A program made the translations under genes and the position numbers. Below, piece by piece: positions 9,138 to 17,391 of a DNA stretch of 45,913 bases. Source of the stretch: an uncultured Tenacibaculum sp. Its GTDB lineage: Bacteria > Bacteroidota > Bacteroidia > Flavobacteriales > Flavobacteriaceae. The DNA is taken from assembly GCA_947498055.1 (NCBI GenBank), contig CANMJA010000033.1, positions 1 to 45,913 of the forward strand. Direction: 5' to 3'. Under the pieces are notes generated by a model. The model did not search any database. It saw nothing but the letters and a program-made list of their open reading frames with translations, and was not told the origin of the DNA. Positions within the stretch are counted from its first letter, which is position 1. Every line of letters starts with the position of its first letter.

Positions 9138-10298
9138 TTATTTTAAATTATCTAGAATAAAATTAATGGTTTCGTTTTTATTATTGTTTTTGGCAAATGA
9201 GCCTGTTATAAATGTTGGTTTTACAGCAAAACCATTAGCGATTAAATATTGAATATCTTCTTTAAAATCTAAAGTAACTTTTCCTGTCAGCAATACACTT
9301 AAATCGGCATTGTTTTTATATTCATTGTAAATCTTTTTTAACCCTGTTAAATACAAATAATCTTTTGTAAAACCTCCCCCCCTATAGGCTCTTAGAGTAA
9401 TATAAAATGCGTCTTCTCTATTTAAATCGAAAGTATTATGTAACGATCTAAATGTTTTAGAAAAAGAATATCCTTTTGCTAATCCGTTTACTGCCAATAC
9501 CCGATATGCTAATTCTTTTAATCTTTTTATTGTTAAGTTACCAGACATATACTCACTAAACACAGCTAAACCTTCTTGTGTTTCTTCATTATCAGGAAAA
9601 CCATGTGAAAATATTTTTAATGGATGTTGTAATCCATTCATAGTAGTAACCATATGTACTCCTATTTCATGGTTTGTTAAAATTCCAATCTCATTTTCTG
9701 AATACTTATGCCCTTTATTTAATACTAATGATTTTGTACTATTTAAAACCATAGCAATAGCACTCATTGTAGACGAATGTTCTATATTAAATGTAAAATT
9801 ATATTTAGCACCATATTTTTTAAAAAACTCTTCTGCTTCTGTTGAAGTAAATTTTGGTTTAAAAACAGGTTCCTGTTTATTTTCCTCTTCAAAATGTAAA
9901 ATAAATTTTGCGTTTTCTACATCTGCTTCTGTAGGCGATCCAAAAGAACGTAAACTGTTGTAATAAAATCTTTTTCCTTCTCCAATAGTTTCTATACACT
10001 GAATAAGACCTGAATAAAAATAAATAATTTCTTCATACAAATTTCTTATTCTCTCATCTTCTATAGTATCTAAAGGAAGTGCGAAAAACTCGCTATGTAA
10101 TTTAAATTTATCAAAATCTCTTTTTGGATACAAAAACTTAGGGTCTGTTAAATATTTAGAAGTAAAGAATTTTTCTTTTTCTTCTTCTATATTTATAGGA
10201 TTTACATATCGTAGTAGTTCAATTTTCTTTACTAACTCGTCTATACGTTTATCTATGTGTAATATATTTTGTGTAGCTATAGAACTATCTATACTCAT
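9138..10298 (-). CDS. QEGLA-motif metallopeptidase (DUF1704; flavohemoglobin expression-modulating family)
   Basis: The 386-residue protein carries the two hallmarks of its family: H210-EIGV-H215 (an HEXXXH zinc site) and QEGLA (241-245), which supplies a further catalytic or ligand glutamate. The same domain occurs in the eukaryotic tubulin tyrosine carboxypeptidase MATCAP. That makes a zinc carboxypeptidase activity plausible, although the bacterial role is not established; the historical name refers to an effect on flavohemoglobin expression. It is the last gene of a five-gene operon, 21 nt after the N-formylglutamate amidohydrolase gene. Confidence 0.88.
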   Translation of the reverse strand: MSIDSSIATQNILHIDKRIDELVKKIELLRYVNPINIEEEKEKFFTSKYLTDPKFLYPKRDFDKFKLHSEFFALPLDTIEDERIRNLYEEIIYFYSGLIQCIETIGEGKRFYYNSLRSFGSPTEADVENAKFILHFEEENKQEPVFKPKFTSTEAEEFFKKYGAKYNFTFNIEHSSTMSAIAMVLNSTKSLVLNKGHKYSENEIGILTNHEIGVHMVTTMNGLQHPLKIFSHGFPDNEETQEGLAVFSEYMSGNLTIKRLKELAYRVLAVNGLAKGYSFSKTFRSLHNTFDLNREDAFYITLRAYRGGGFTKDYLYLTGLKKIYNEYKNNADLSVLLTGKVTLDFKEDIQYLIANGFAVKPTFITGSFAKNNNKNETINFILDNLK

Positions 10299-10319
10299 AA
10301 TTCGTTCTTTTTAAAATAC

Positions 10320-11147
10320 TTACTTTATTGTATTTATAAAACTTATTGCGTGTTCTTGTAGTTTTTCCTGCAAATATTTTTCTATGGAAGTTACCACTTC
10401 TGGATAGGTTACTTGCTCTAATTCATCACAATATACCTTTGCTATTTCTGTAGCTAATACTAATGTGTTTTTAAAATTATGTGTGATAAACTTCAAGAAA
10501 TAACCATTTCCTTGAAACGTATCATTTATTTTTGCGCTAGAAAAAATGCCATTAGGTAACGGCATTTTTTCTAAAATTGAACGCCATGTTTCAATAACTT
10601 TTGCAAATCGTTTAGTATCTACATTTGCTGTTCCTATATTCCACGTTGGCACTTCTCTATTCCATCGTTTCCAATTATAACTATGCATATCGTAAACAAT
10701 GCAAAACGTATGCTTTTCTTCTATTTTATGGAGTAGTTTTTTTACCACTTTATAAAATTGATGGTGCTTGTGTAGACTTTTTTCTCGCATAGTATCTGTT
10801 AGCGGAGTTTTCCACAATTGTTTTCCCCAAGCATCTGTATAAATGGCAGACTCTGGAGGTCTATTTAAATCGTATTCAAATCGTGAATCTAGCCCAGCAA
10901 TAACAATTGGATGCGATTGAATCATTTGTTTCGTTGCAGGATCTTCTTCATACCATCGTTCATATTCTGTATGTAAACAATGATTCCATAATTCCTTTCT
11001 AAAATGATGTCCATCATGAACCGCAGCACAAACATACGGAACGTATTTCTCTATTTTAAGAGTAAACGAGTAATCAGAAGTAACCGCTTCAAAAGATTCT
11101 TCTAATTCTATTTTTTGAATTATCTCTTCTACAGATAGTTTTAACAT
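10320..11147 (-). CDS. N-formylglutamate amidohydrolase family protein
   Basis: The 275-residue protein belongs to the N-formylglutamate amidohydrolase family. It shows an early VHDGHH motif (about 41-46), the conserved GLDSRFEYDLNRP block (about 83-95) and IVYDMHSYN (about 149-157), all rich in potential metal ligands. In histidine breakdown this enzyme releases glutamate from N-formylglutamate. Here there are no hut genes; its neighbours are an ATP-grasp ligase and a QEGLA peptidase, so another formyl or amide substrate is likely. It abuts the upstream 108-residue gene with no spacer, which implies coupling. Confidence 0.88.
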   Translation of the reverse strand: MLKLSVEEIIQKIELEESFEAVTSDYSFTLKIEKYVPYVCAAVHDGHHFRKELWNHCLHTEYERWYEEDPATKQMIQSHPIVIAGLDSRFEYDLNRPPESAIYTDAWGKQLWKTPLTDTMREKSLHKHHQFYKVVKKLLHKIEEKHTFCIVYDMHSYNWKRWNREVPTWNIGTANVDTKRFAKVIETWRSILEKMPLPNGIFSSAKINDTFQGNGYFLKFITHNFKNTLVLATEIAKVYCDELEQVTYPEVVTSIEKYLQEKLQEHAISFINTIK

Positions 11148-11474
11148 TTAGCTTAAAATTTTTTGCAAAAAGGCAAACATTCTTTTCTCGGAACTATCTA
11201 CTGTATTATCCGCAAAAAAAACTTCTTTACTATTTTTTATCAATTCTTTTTTTTCTTTTTCTGAATATTGATTTACCTGTAAATACTGTTTTATTTTTTT
11301 TACTCTCTCTGTCTCAATATCTAAAACAATTTCTGTATGTATTTTATTATATACTGCCTCTTCTACTCTAGATAGAATATAATTGGTTTCCTCTTTTGCT
11401 TCTATACCGTTACAGTGTGCTGCATATAATAGCACATATATTTCAAATTCTTTTTTTGTCCAATTCACATTCAT
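11148..11474 (-). CDS. Small all-helical protein, possibly TerB-like
   Basis: The 108-residue acidic/lysine-rich protein is predicted to be fully helical and has no signal peptide. The two segments YAAHCNGIEAKEETNYI (about 17-33) and FADNTVDSSEKRMF (about 91-104) resemble the paired acidic loops of TerB-like domains, which bind metals in tellurite-resistance proteins. The match is weak and I infer it only from pattern. The gene is packed directly between the rhodanese and amidohydrolase genes with no spacers, so it is a genuine part of the operon. Confidence 0.6.
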   Translation of the reverse strand: MNVNWTKKEFEIYVLLYAAHCNGIEAKEETNYILSRVEEAVYNKIHTEIVLDIETERVKKIKQYLQVNQYSEKEKKELIKNSKEVFFADNTVDSSEKRMFAFLQKILS

Positions 11475-12323
11475 TTATTTATCAATTGGTAAACTTGTTA
11501 TACTCCCCCACTCAGTCCACGAACCATCATATACAGCATAATTCTTCTTCCCTGAAATATCTAACCCTAAAGCTAAAATACAGGCAGTAATTCCTGTTCC
11601 ACAAGAAAAAACAAAAGGTTGGTTTTCTGGATTAGTTTTATGGAAAATTTCTATTAATTCTTCTTTAGGTTTCATAAAACCTTCTTGCTGTAATGCTGTG
11701 TATGGTAAACTTTTAGAATTCGGTATGTGTCCTCCTCTTACTCCTTCTCTCGGCTCTTTCACTATGGCATAAAACCTATCTTTAGACCTTGCATCTACTA
11801 CACAAAACTCTTTAGACTGTAAGTTTTTTTCTAATTTGCTTAATGGTGCATACCTTTTAGAATTAAAACTAGCTTTAAAATTACCTTTCTCTATTTTTTT
11901 TTGTGTAGGGTTTTCGGTTTCATAGTTTGCATCTATCCAAGCTGGTAATCCGCCATTTAACACAGCTATATTTTTAAAACCAAAAGTTTGAAATAACCAC
12001 CATACTCTTGCCGAAGAATAAATTCCTAAATCATCATAAACGACAATAGTACTATTATTATTTATTCCTAATTTCTGAACTTGTTCTTCAAAATATTCTT
12101 CAGATGGTATTGTATTTGGATACTCTCCTTCTTTATTTAGAAATACCTTTTTTAAATCGAAAAAAATTGCGTTTGGTATTTGCCTTTTTTCTTTTTCTGT
12201 AGGCTTACTACTTGTAACCTTAGCAATAGTTGCATTTAAAACTATTACATTATCTAATAGTAAGTTTTTGTGCAACCATGCTACCGAAACTATCGATTTT
12301 TCTATTTTTAATTCCTCGTGCAT
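11475..12323 (-). CDS. Sulfurtransferase with tandem rhodanese domains (TST/MST type)
   Basis: The 282-residue protein has two rhodanese domains: an inactive N-terminal one (about 12-135, without a cysteine at the loop) and a C-terminal catalytic one (165-280). The active-site loop CGTGITA starts at C241; CG[ST]G[VI]TA is typical of 3-mercaptopyruvate sulfurtransferases, while thiosulfate sulfurtransferases usually have CRxGxT/R. The expected reaction is transfer of a sulfane sulfur to a thiophilic acceptor. It is the second gene of the ATP-grasp operon, 31 nt after the first. Confidence 0.9.
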   Translation of the reverse strand: MHEELKIEKSIVSVAWLHKNLLLDNVIVLNATIAKVTSSKPTEKEKRQIPNAIFFDLKKVFLNKEGEYPNTIPSEEYFEEQVQKLGINNNSTIVVYDDLGIYSSARVWWLFQTFGFKNIAVLNGGLPAWIDANYETENPTQKKIEKGNFKASFNSKRYAPLSKLEKNLQSKEFCVVDARSKDRFYAIVKEPREGVRGGHIPNSKSLPYTALQQEGFMKPKEELIEIFHKTNPENQPFVFSCGTGITACILALGLDISGKKNYAVYDGSWTEWGSITSLPIDK

Positions 12324-12354
12324 TTCTTAAATTTCTAAAAACTCCTGTTGTTAT

Positions 12355-13395
12355 TTAAGCTTCACTAACCCTACGTTTTAAGTCGGTCATTCTTTTAAAG
12401 GCAGCATTTTTCTCCAACACTTTACTCTCTAAGAAATCAATTACTTTTTCTTGAATTTTTACCTTAGAAACTTTATTTATATAGGTAATTCCTCCAGGGC
12501 TCATAACATTTACTTCTACCAACTTCCCGTTAATCACATCAATACCTACAAAATACAATCCGTCTTTTATTAATTTAGATCCTATTTTTTTACACAATAT
12601 TCTTTCTGCCGAAGTTAGTTTATGCTTTTCTACTCTACCTCCTGCTGTAATATTAGAACGATGATCTCTTTCGCCAGGTATTCTTTTCATAGCACCTATT
12701 GGAAGACCATTTAACATTAAAATTCGTACATCTCCTTGTTCTGCTCCTTCAATATACTCTTGTAAAATTACATAATCTGATGAACCATCGCTTTTACTTA
12801 TATAAAAATCTAACAAGGAATTAATATTTCCCATCGCTGATTTTTCTATCAAAATAACACCAGAACCTCCATAACCATTTAATGGTTTTAAAATCATTTT
12901 ATCTGAATCAGATTCTTCTATGGTTTTTATTAGATAGTTCTTATTTTTAGAAACGTGTGTTACTGGAATAATTTCATTATCTGGATCTTCAAAAACTGCT
13001 GTATACAATTTATTATTTGCTTCTCGCATTCCCTGTACAGAGTTAATGATAAAAACATCATCTTTTACAGAATCTAAAAAATTAAGCATTAAAGGATCTA
13101 ATGGAGGATTCGCTCTCATAAATATCGCATCGAACCCTGCTAATGGTAACATTTCTTCTCTTACTGTAGCCTTTTTATAATAAGATTTTGGCGAAGTAGG
13201 TACTTTCTCCATTCTATTTATAATGGTACAAAAAGCATTGGTTACACTATTACGAATTGTTAAATTAGAAGGAGTACATATAGCTACTCCATGTCCTCTT
13301 TTAGCACACTCGTGAATAAGTGTTAAACTTGAATCCTTGTCTGGCTTTATTTCTTCCCAAGGATACATTAAAAAGCAAATATTCATTTTACTCAA
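12355..13395 (-). CDS. Glutathione synthase-like ATP-grasp ligase
   Basis: The 346-residue protein resembles prokaryotic glutathione synthetase (GshB). It has an N-terminal pre-ATP-grasp Rossmann domain (1-125, with MRANPPLDP near 92-100) and an ATP-grasp fold (130-320). The phosphate loop is KPLNGYGGSGV (about 170-180), and the metal-binding end is VGIDVING and EVNVMSPGG (about 285-310). No partner gamma-glutamylcysteine ligase is seen in the window. Because the operon also holds hydrolases of amide bonds, the ligase might join an amino acid to something other than gamma-glutamylcysteine. A second Met (residue 4) could be the start. A TAnnTTTG box lies 34 nt upstream. Confidence 0.85.
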   Translation of the reverse strand: MSKMNICFLMYPWEEIKPDKDSSLTLIHECAKRGHGVAICTPSNLTIRNSVTNAFCTIINRMEKVPTSPKSYYKKATVREEMLPLAGFDAIFMRANPPLDPLMLNFLDSVKDDVFIINSVQGMREANNKLYTAVFEDPDNEIIPVTHVSKNKNYLIKTIEESDSDKMILKPLNGYGGSGVILIEKSAMGNINSLLDFYISKSDGSSDYVILQEYIEGAEQGDVRILMLNGLPIGAMKRIPGERDHRSNITAGGRVEKHKLTSAERILCKKIGSKLIKDGLYFVGIDVINGKLVEVNVMSPGGITYINKVSKVKIQEKVIDFLESKVLEKNAAFKRMTDLKRRVSEA

Positions 13396-13428
13396 AAATT
13401 GTATTTAGTTAGTCTTTAGGTAATTGAT

Positions 13429-13436
13429 CAAATATA
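13429..13436 (-). promoter_or_regulatory. Promoter -7 box for the ATP-grasp operon, beside a hairpin
   Basis: On the minus strand TATATTTG fits TAnnTTTG, 34 nt before the ATG of the ATP-grasp gene. It overlaps an 11-bp inverted repeat, ATAAACACCAA (13434-13444) and TTGGTGTTTAT (13459-13469). The repeat could be an operator, or the end of the upstream symporter transcript. Confidence 0.45.
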
Positions 13437-13508
13437 AACACCAAATACACATGGTATATTGGTGTTTATAAAAATACTATTTTTTTGAATACAAAAAATT
13501 AATAAATT

Positions 13509-14834
13509 CTATTTTACATCTTCATAATGATCGTCCCAATTTTTAGGTTTAGGCTCTCCTAATTTTCCTAATGATTTTGCCACCATCATAGAAACAGTAG
13601 CATCACCAGTTACATTTACAACAGTTCTACACATATCTAAAGGTCTATCTACGGCAAAAATTAAAGCTAATCCAATAGGCAATAATTCTGAAGGAAACCC
13701 AATAGATTCTAAAACAATTACTAACATAACCATACCAGCACTTGGCACTGCTGCACTTCCTATAGAAGCTAATAATGCCGTACCAATAATGACTAATTGG
13801 TTGGTAAATGTTAGTCCTTCTGGCCAAATCACTTGCATAATAAATACAGCTGCAATTCCTTGATATAAACTAGTACCGTCCATATTTACGGTAGCTCCAA
13901 CTGGTAATACAAATCCAGAGACTTCTTTATCTACTCCTAAATGCTCCTCTACACGCTCCATGGTAACTGGTAAAGTAGCAGCACTCGAACTTGTTGAAAA
14001 AGCTAATAATTGTGCAGGAGAAATATTTTTTAAAAACCACATTGGTGATTTTTTTGTGTATACTTTTATTAAAATAAGATAAAAAACAATCATTAATGCC
14101 AAGCCTCCAATTACACAAAATCCATAATTCAATAATTTTAAAAGAATTTCTGTATCATCAAAAGCAGTAATTACATTTGCCATTAAAGCAAATACAGCAT
14201 AAGGCGCGAATAACATAATTAAATCGACCATTTTCATGACTACTTCATTTAAAGAATCGAAAAAGAGCATTAACGGTTTTGCTTTTTCTTCAGAAATTAA
14301 CAATAAACAAATTCCTACAAAAAGTGCAAAGAAAATAATTTGAAGCATTTTTGCTTCTCCTAAAGATTTAAATATGTTTCTAGGAAAAATATCTACTAAG
14401 GCTTGCAAAGGTCCTGCATTTTTTTGTGCAGAAGCTTTGGTTAATTTATCAACTACTCCAGCATCATTCTCATATTTCGATTTTATTTTCTCAATTGTAT
14501 CTTTCGACATTCCTTTTCCTGGGCCTACTACATTTACAATACTTAAACCAATAACAATAGCAATTAGAGTAGTACCTATATAAATAATAATAGTTCGTAA
14601 TCCCATAGTTTTAATTTTAGAAATATCTTTTAAATCAGATACTCCTTTAATTAAAGAAGCCAAAATTAACGGAACTGCTATCAATCTTAATAAGTTTATA
14701 AAAATAGTACCAAATGGCTTTACCCAATCTAATACAATATTTTTACCTCCCTCTATAGAATTCATAATAAAACCAAAAATGATACCTAATACCATTCCTA
14801 TTATTATCTTCCAGTGTAGTGCTAATTTCTTCAT
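13509..14834 (-). CDS. Dicarboxylate/amino acid:cation symporter (DAACS family)
   Basis: The 441-residue inner-membrane protein has about eight hydrophobic helices and two re-entrant loops. The serine-rich hairpin FSTSSSAATLPVT (about 283-295) and the NMDGT motif (about 318-322) are diagnostic for glutamate/aspartate/C4-dicarboxylate carriers driven by Na+ or H+. The late RPLDMCRTVVNVTGDA segment carries the aspartate and asparagine that contact substrate and cation. The gene is transcribed alone, divergent from the DUF937 gene. Confidence 0.93.
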   Translation of the reverse strand: MKKLALHWKIIIGMVLGIIFGFIMNSIEGGKNIVLDWVKPFGTIFINLLRLIAVPLILASLIKGVSDLKDISKIKTMGLRTIIIYIGTTLIAIVIGLSIVNVVGPGKGMSKDTIEKIKSKYENDAGVVDKLTKASAQKNAGPLQALVDIFPRNIFKSLGEAKMLQIIFFALFVGICLLLISEEKAKPLMLFFDSLNEVVMKMVDLIMLFAPYAVFALMANVITAFDDTEILLKLLNYGFCVIGGLALMIVFYLILIKVYTKKSPMWFLKNISPAQLLAFSTSSSAATLPVTMERVEEHLGVDKEVSGFVLPVGATVNMDGTSLYQGIAAVFIMQVIWPEGLTFTNQLVIIGTALLASIGSAAVPSAGMVMLVIVLESIGFPSELLPIGLALIFAVDRPLDMCRTVVNVTGDATVSMMVAKSLGKLGEPKPKNWDDHYEDVK

Positions 14835-14984
14835 AAATTATATTCCGTTTGTCTAATGTGTGTAAAAATAGGAAATAGATTGTAATTCTTGTATGCCTAA
14901 TTATTCTATTTGTGACTTTGTTTTCGTATATTGTGTCTGTATAAATGTGACAGTAATTAAATTATAAAATAAAATTATATCAAA

Positions 14985-15629
14985 ATGGAAGGAATCTTAG
15001 ATTTATTAAATGGCCCTATCGGAAAAACAATTATTAGTGGAGTAGCTGGTTCTACAGGACAAGACAGTTCTAAAACTGGTAGTGTTTTAACCATGGCGTT
15101 ACCAGTGTTAATGAAAGCAATGCAACGTAATGCTTCTACCCCAGAAGGTGCAGAAGGATTAATGGGAGCTTTAAACAAACATGATGGTGGTATTTTAGAT
15201 AACCTTGGTGGTTTATTTGGTGGTGGAGTTGATGATGGAGTTGTGAATGATGGAAGTAAGATTTTAGGCCATGTTTTAGGAAGCAGACAACAAGGTGTTG
15301 AACAAGTAATTAGTCAAAAAGCAGGAATAGATTCTGGTGCTGTTGGAAGTATTTTAAAAACTGCTGCTCCTTTATTAATGGGACTTTTAGGTAAGCAAAC
15401 TCGTCAAAGTAATGTAAATAGTCCTAGCGGATTAAGCGGATTACTTGGAGGTATGCTAGGTGGTAGTTCTACAGAAAAAGAACAAAGCTTCTTAGAAAAA
15501 ATATTAGATGCCGACGGAGATGGTAGCGTTATTGATGATGTTGCTGGTATGGTATTAGGTGGTGGCGGAAGTCAAAAGAAATCTGGAGGTCTATTGGGCG
15601 GACTTTTAGGTGGTTTATTTGGTAAATAA
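14985..15629 (+). CDS. DUF937 domain-containing protein
   Basis: The 214-residue protein starts with the family pattern MEGILDLLNGPIGKTIISGVAG, shows helical repeats rich in Gly, Leu and Met, and ends with a low-complexity glycine/leucine tail (about 145-214, many GGLLGG units). There is an acidic DADGDGS loop at about 173-179 that could bind calcium. There is no signal peptide. The DUF937 family is widespread and of unknown function. A strong terminator follows 26 nt after the stop. Confidence 0.85.
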   Translation: MEGILDLLNGPIGKTIISGVAGSTGQDSSKTGSVLTMALPVLMKAMQRNASTPEGAEGLMGALNKHDGGILDNLGGLFGGGVDDGVVNDGSKILGHVLGSRQQGVEQVISQKAGIDSGAVGSILKTAAPLLMGLLGKQTRQSNVNSPSGLSGLLGGMLGGSSTEKEQSFLEKILDADGDGSVIDDVAGMVLGGGGSQKKSGGLLGGLLGGLFGK

Positions 15630-15654
15630 ATTAAGATTCAATATAAATATATAG

Positions 15655-15690
15655 AAAAGGGTAAACATTTTTGTTTACCCTTTTTCTTTT
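15655..15690 (+). terminator. Rho-independent terminator after the DUF937 gene
   Basis: AAAAGGGTAAAC (15655-15666) pairs with GTTTACCCTTTT (15673-15684), and a T-rich tail follows. The stem also contains the TTTG used as -33 element by the next promoter, so termination and initiation signals overlap. Confidence 0.85.
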
Positions 15691-15700
15691 TATACTTTTG
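15670..15700 (+). promoter_or_regulatory. Promoter with -33 TTTG and -7 TACTTTTG, 4 nt before an ATG
   Basis: TTTG (15670-15673), a 19-nt spacer and TACTTTTG (15693-15700) match the Bacteroidetes consensus TTTG/TAnnTTTG. The start codon at 15705 lies only 4 nt after the box, near the expected transcription start, so the mRNA should be leaderless. Confidence 0.6.
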
Positions 15701-15704
15701 CGCC

Positions 15705-16022
15705 ATGGAAAAATTGAAAGCGCGCTGGGGCTTAAAAACAAAATGGGATGTAATTGCAGTACTTATAGTTTTTTCTATAAATGGCTCTTTTGCTGCTTGG
15801 GTAGCTAAACCAATAACTGCTTTTTTTGGTTTATCTCCAGAAACTGTAAGTTCGTGGATTTATTATCCTTTAAGAATACTCTTAATATTTCCTATTTATC
15901 AAACTACATTACCTATAGTTGGTTGGTTATTTGGTCAGTTTAAATTCTTTTGGGAGTTTGAAAAAAAGTTTTTAGGACGATTAGGCTTAGGGTTTTTATT
16001 TAAAGAAAAATCTAATTCTTAA
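15705..16022 (+). CDS. DUF6787-type small membrane protein
   Basis: The 105-residue protein has two hydrophobic segments (about 17-38 and 50-75) flanked by basic residues, and begins MEKLKARWGLKTKWD as in the flavobacterial DUF6787 family. The function is unknown. The start at 15705 is supported by this conserved N-terminus, even though the promoter box ends 4 nt upstream and leaves no room for a leader or ribosome-binding site. Confidence 0.75.
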   Translation: MEKLKARWGLKTKWDVIAVLIVFSINGSFAAWVAKPITAFFGLSPETVSSWIYYPLRILLIFPIYQTTLPIVGWLFGQFKFFWEFEKKFLGRLGLGFLFKEKSNS

Positions 16023-16055
16023 TTTTTTTCTTATTTATTAAATGTTTTACAGAGA

Positions 16056-16542
16056 ATGAAAAAAATCTTATTAATATTAATATTATTCAATTTTTCGTTT
16101 TATGCGCAAGAGAACAAGCTTTTTAATAAATTAAGTAAAGTAAAAACCCCTGATAAACAGGTTTCATATATTCTTAATCTTCCTATTAAAAACTTAGAAA
16201 AAAGTAGTTTAATAAAAAAAACGAACTCTGAGTTAAATACAATAGCCTCCTGTATAAATTCGTTTGTAAAAAAAATTAAAATTAACTAAAAAAGAGATAA
16301 CCGAATTAAAAAAACGTATTCAATTAATAGCTCTTAAATTCTTTAAATCTGATAATTATACATTATTAAAAAGCTCAGTTGGATATGCACCAACTTATGG
16401 AGTTGGAATTGATACAATTGCTAAAAAGAAAGTTATAATTGTTCACCTTGGAGGAGACTGTACAATTGATGAAACCGATTTAAAACGGAAGGAAATGACT
16501 TCGCTCTTTAATGAAAAAATGAAGTCCTTACTGAATAAATAA
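16056..16542 (+). pseudogene. Small exported protein interrupted by a +1 frameshift in an A8 run
   Basis: The reading frame opens at 16056 with a signal peptide (MKKILLILILFNFSFYAQ) and stops at 16289 after 77 residues. The next frame stays open from the same point to 16542 and continues sensibly (KLKLTKKEITELKKRI..., then VGIDTIAKKKVIIVHLGGD, ending SLLNK). The switch falls at a run of eight A (16268-16275); seven A would give one protein of about 161 residues. Either the gene is broken, or it varies by slippage, or the base call is wrong. I do not recognise the family. Confidence 0.7.
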
Positions 16543-16718
16543 TTTAGTTAAATTAGACCATTTGTAAGAAATATAATATAACCTATCATTAAGATTAAAC
16601 TCAGTGTTGTTTTTTTGATATTTTCTCTTTCTCTCTATATTTTATTTCTTTTTTAAGTAAAAAAACTGCAACAATACTATATATTAGGCACTAAATACAG
16701 AACAAAGTAATACTTTAC

Positions 16719-17354
16719 ATGAAGTTTTCTTATTTCAAAAACAAAATTAATTATTTAAAAAACAACAAATTAGGAGGCAGAGAATCTCAATTTAAGTTAG
16801 TTCCAGAAATTAGAAATAGTTTTTCTGAAGAACTACTAAAGCAACGTACACCAAGAAAAGCTGCTGTGTTAGCATTATTTTATCCTAATGAGCAAGAAGA
16901 AACTCTTTTTCTGTTAACAAAACGTGCTAGTTATAAAGGTACACATTCTGCTCAAGTTAGTTTTCCTGGCGGAAAGTACGACGAAACAGACATTTCTTTA
17001 CAAGAAACTGCTTTAAGAGAACTAGAAGAAGAAGTACATGTTTTTCAAAATTCAGTGCATATTATACGACCTTTATCAAACACCTATATTCCGCCAAGTA
17101 ATTTTATGGTAACGCCTTTTATTGGTTTTGTAGAAAAAAACCCAACATTTATTCCAAATGAAGAGGTTGCAGAAATAATTGAAGTAAGTGTATCTGATTT
17201 ACTAGATGATAATACACTCACTAGTGTTCGTATGGAAACTTCCTATATGAAAGAAGTAGATGTACCTTGTTTTAACTTTCATAATCATATTGTTTGGGGA
17301 GCTACTGCTATGATTCTTTCTGAAATAAAAGATTTAATGAAAGAAATGGATTAG
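16719..17354 (+). CDS. CoA pyrophosphatase (NUDIX, NudL-like)
   Basis: The 211-residue NUDIX hydrolase has the extra upstream CoA signature LLTKRASYKGTHSAQVSFPGG (about 65-85) followed directly by the Nudix box (about 84-106, ending ALRELEEEV). That combination marks coenzyme A pyrophosphatases, which split CoA into 4'-phosphopantetheine and 3',5'-ADP with Mg2+ or Mn2+. The length is typical. It is followed by the acyltransferase gene after 37 nt. Confidence 0.9.
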   Translation: MKFSYFKNKINYLKNNKLGGRESQFKLVPEIRNSFSEELLKQRTPRKAAVLALFYPNEQEETLFLLTKRASYKGTHSAQVSFPGGKYDETDISLQETALRELEEEVHVFQNSVHIIRPLSNTYIPPSNFMVTPFIGFVEKNPTFIPNEEVAEIIEVSVSDLLDDNTLTSVRMETSYMKEVDVPCFNFHNHIVWGATAMILSEIKDLMKEMD

Positions 17355-17364
17355 AAATGTTTTG

Positions 17365-17372
17365 TAAATTTG
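17365..17372 (+). promoter_or_regulatory. Possible -7 box for the acyltransferase gene
   Basis: TAAATTTG matches TAnnTTTG and lies in the 37-nt gap after the NUDIX gene, 19 nt before the ATG at 17392. No clear -33 element was found. Confidence 0.35.
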
Positions 17373-17391
17373 TTTAACTAAAAAAGTTTTT

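Noticed and set aside
13434..13469. 11-bp hairpin as the symporter's terminator
   Set aside because: No T run follows on the minus strand and the stem overlaps a TAnnTTTG box, so a regulatory role is at least as likely; I list it only with the promoter.
15400..15629. Gly/Leu-rich tail of the DUF937 gene as a DNA tandem repeat
   Set aside because: The amino acid repetition is not matched by regular DNA units; it is low-complexity coding sequence.
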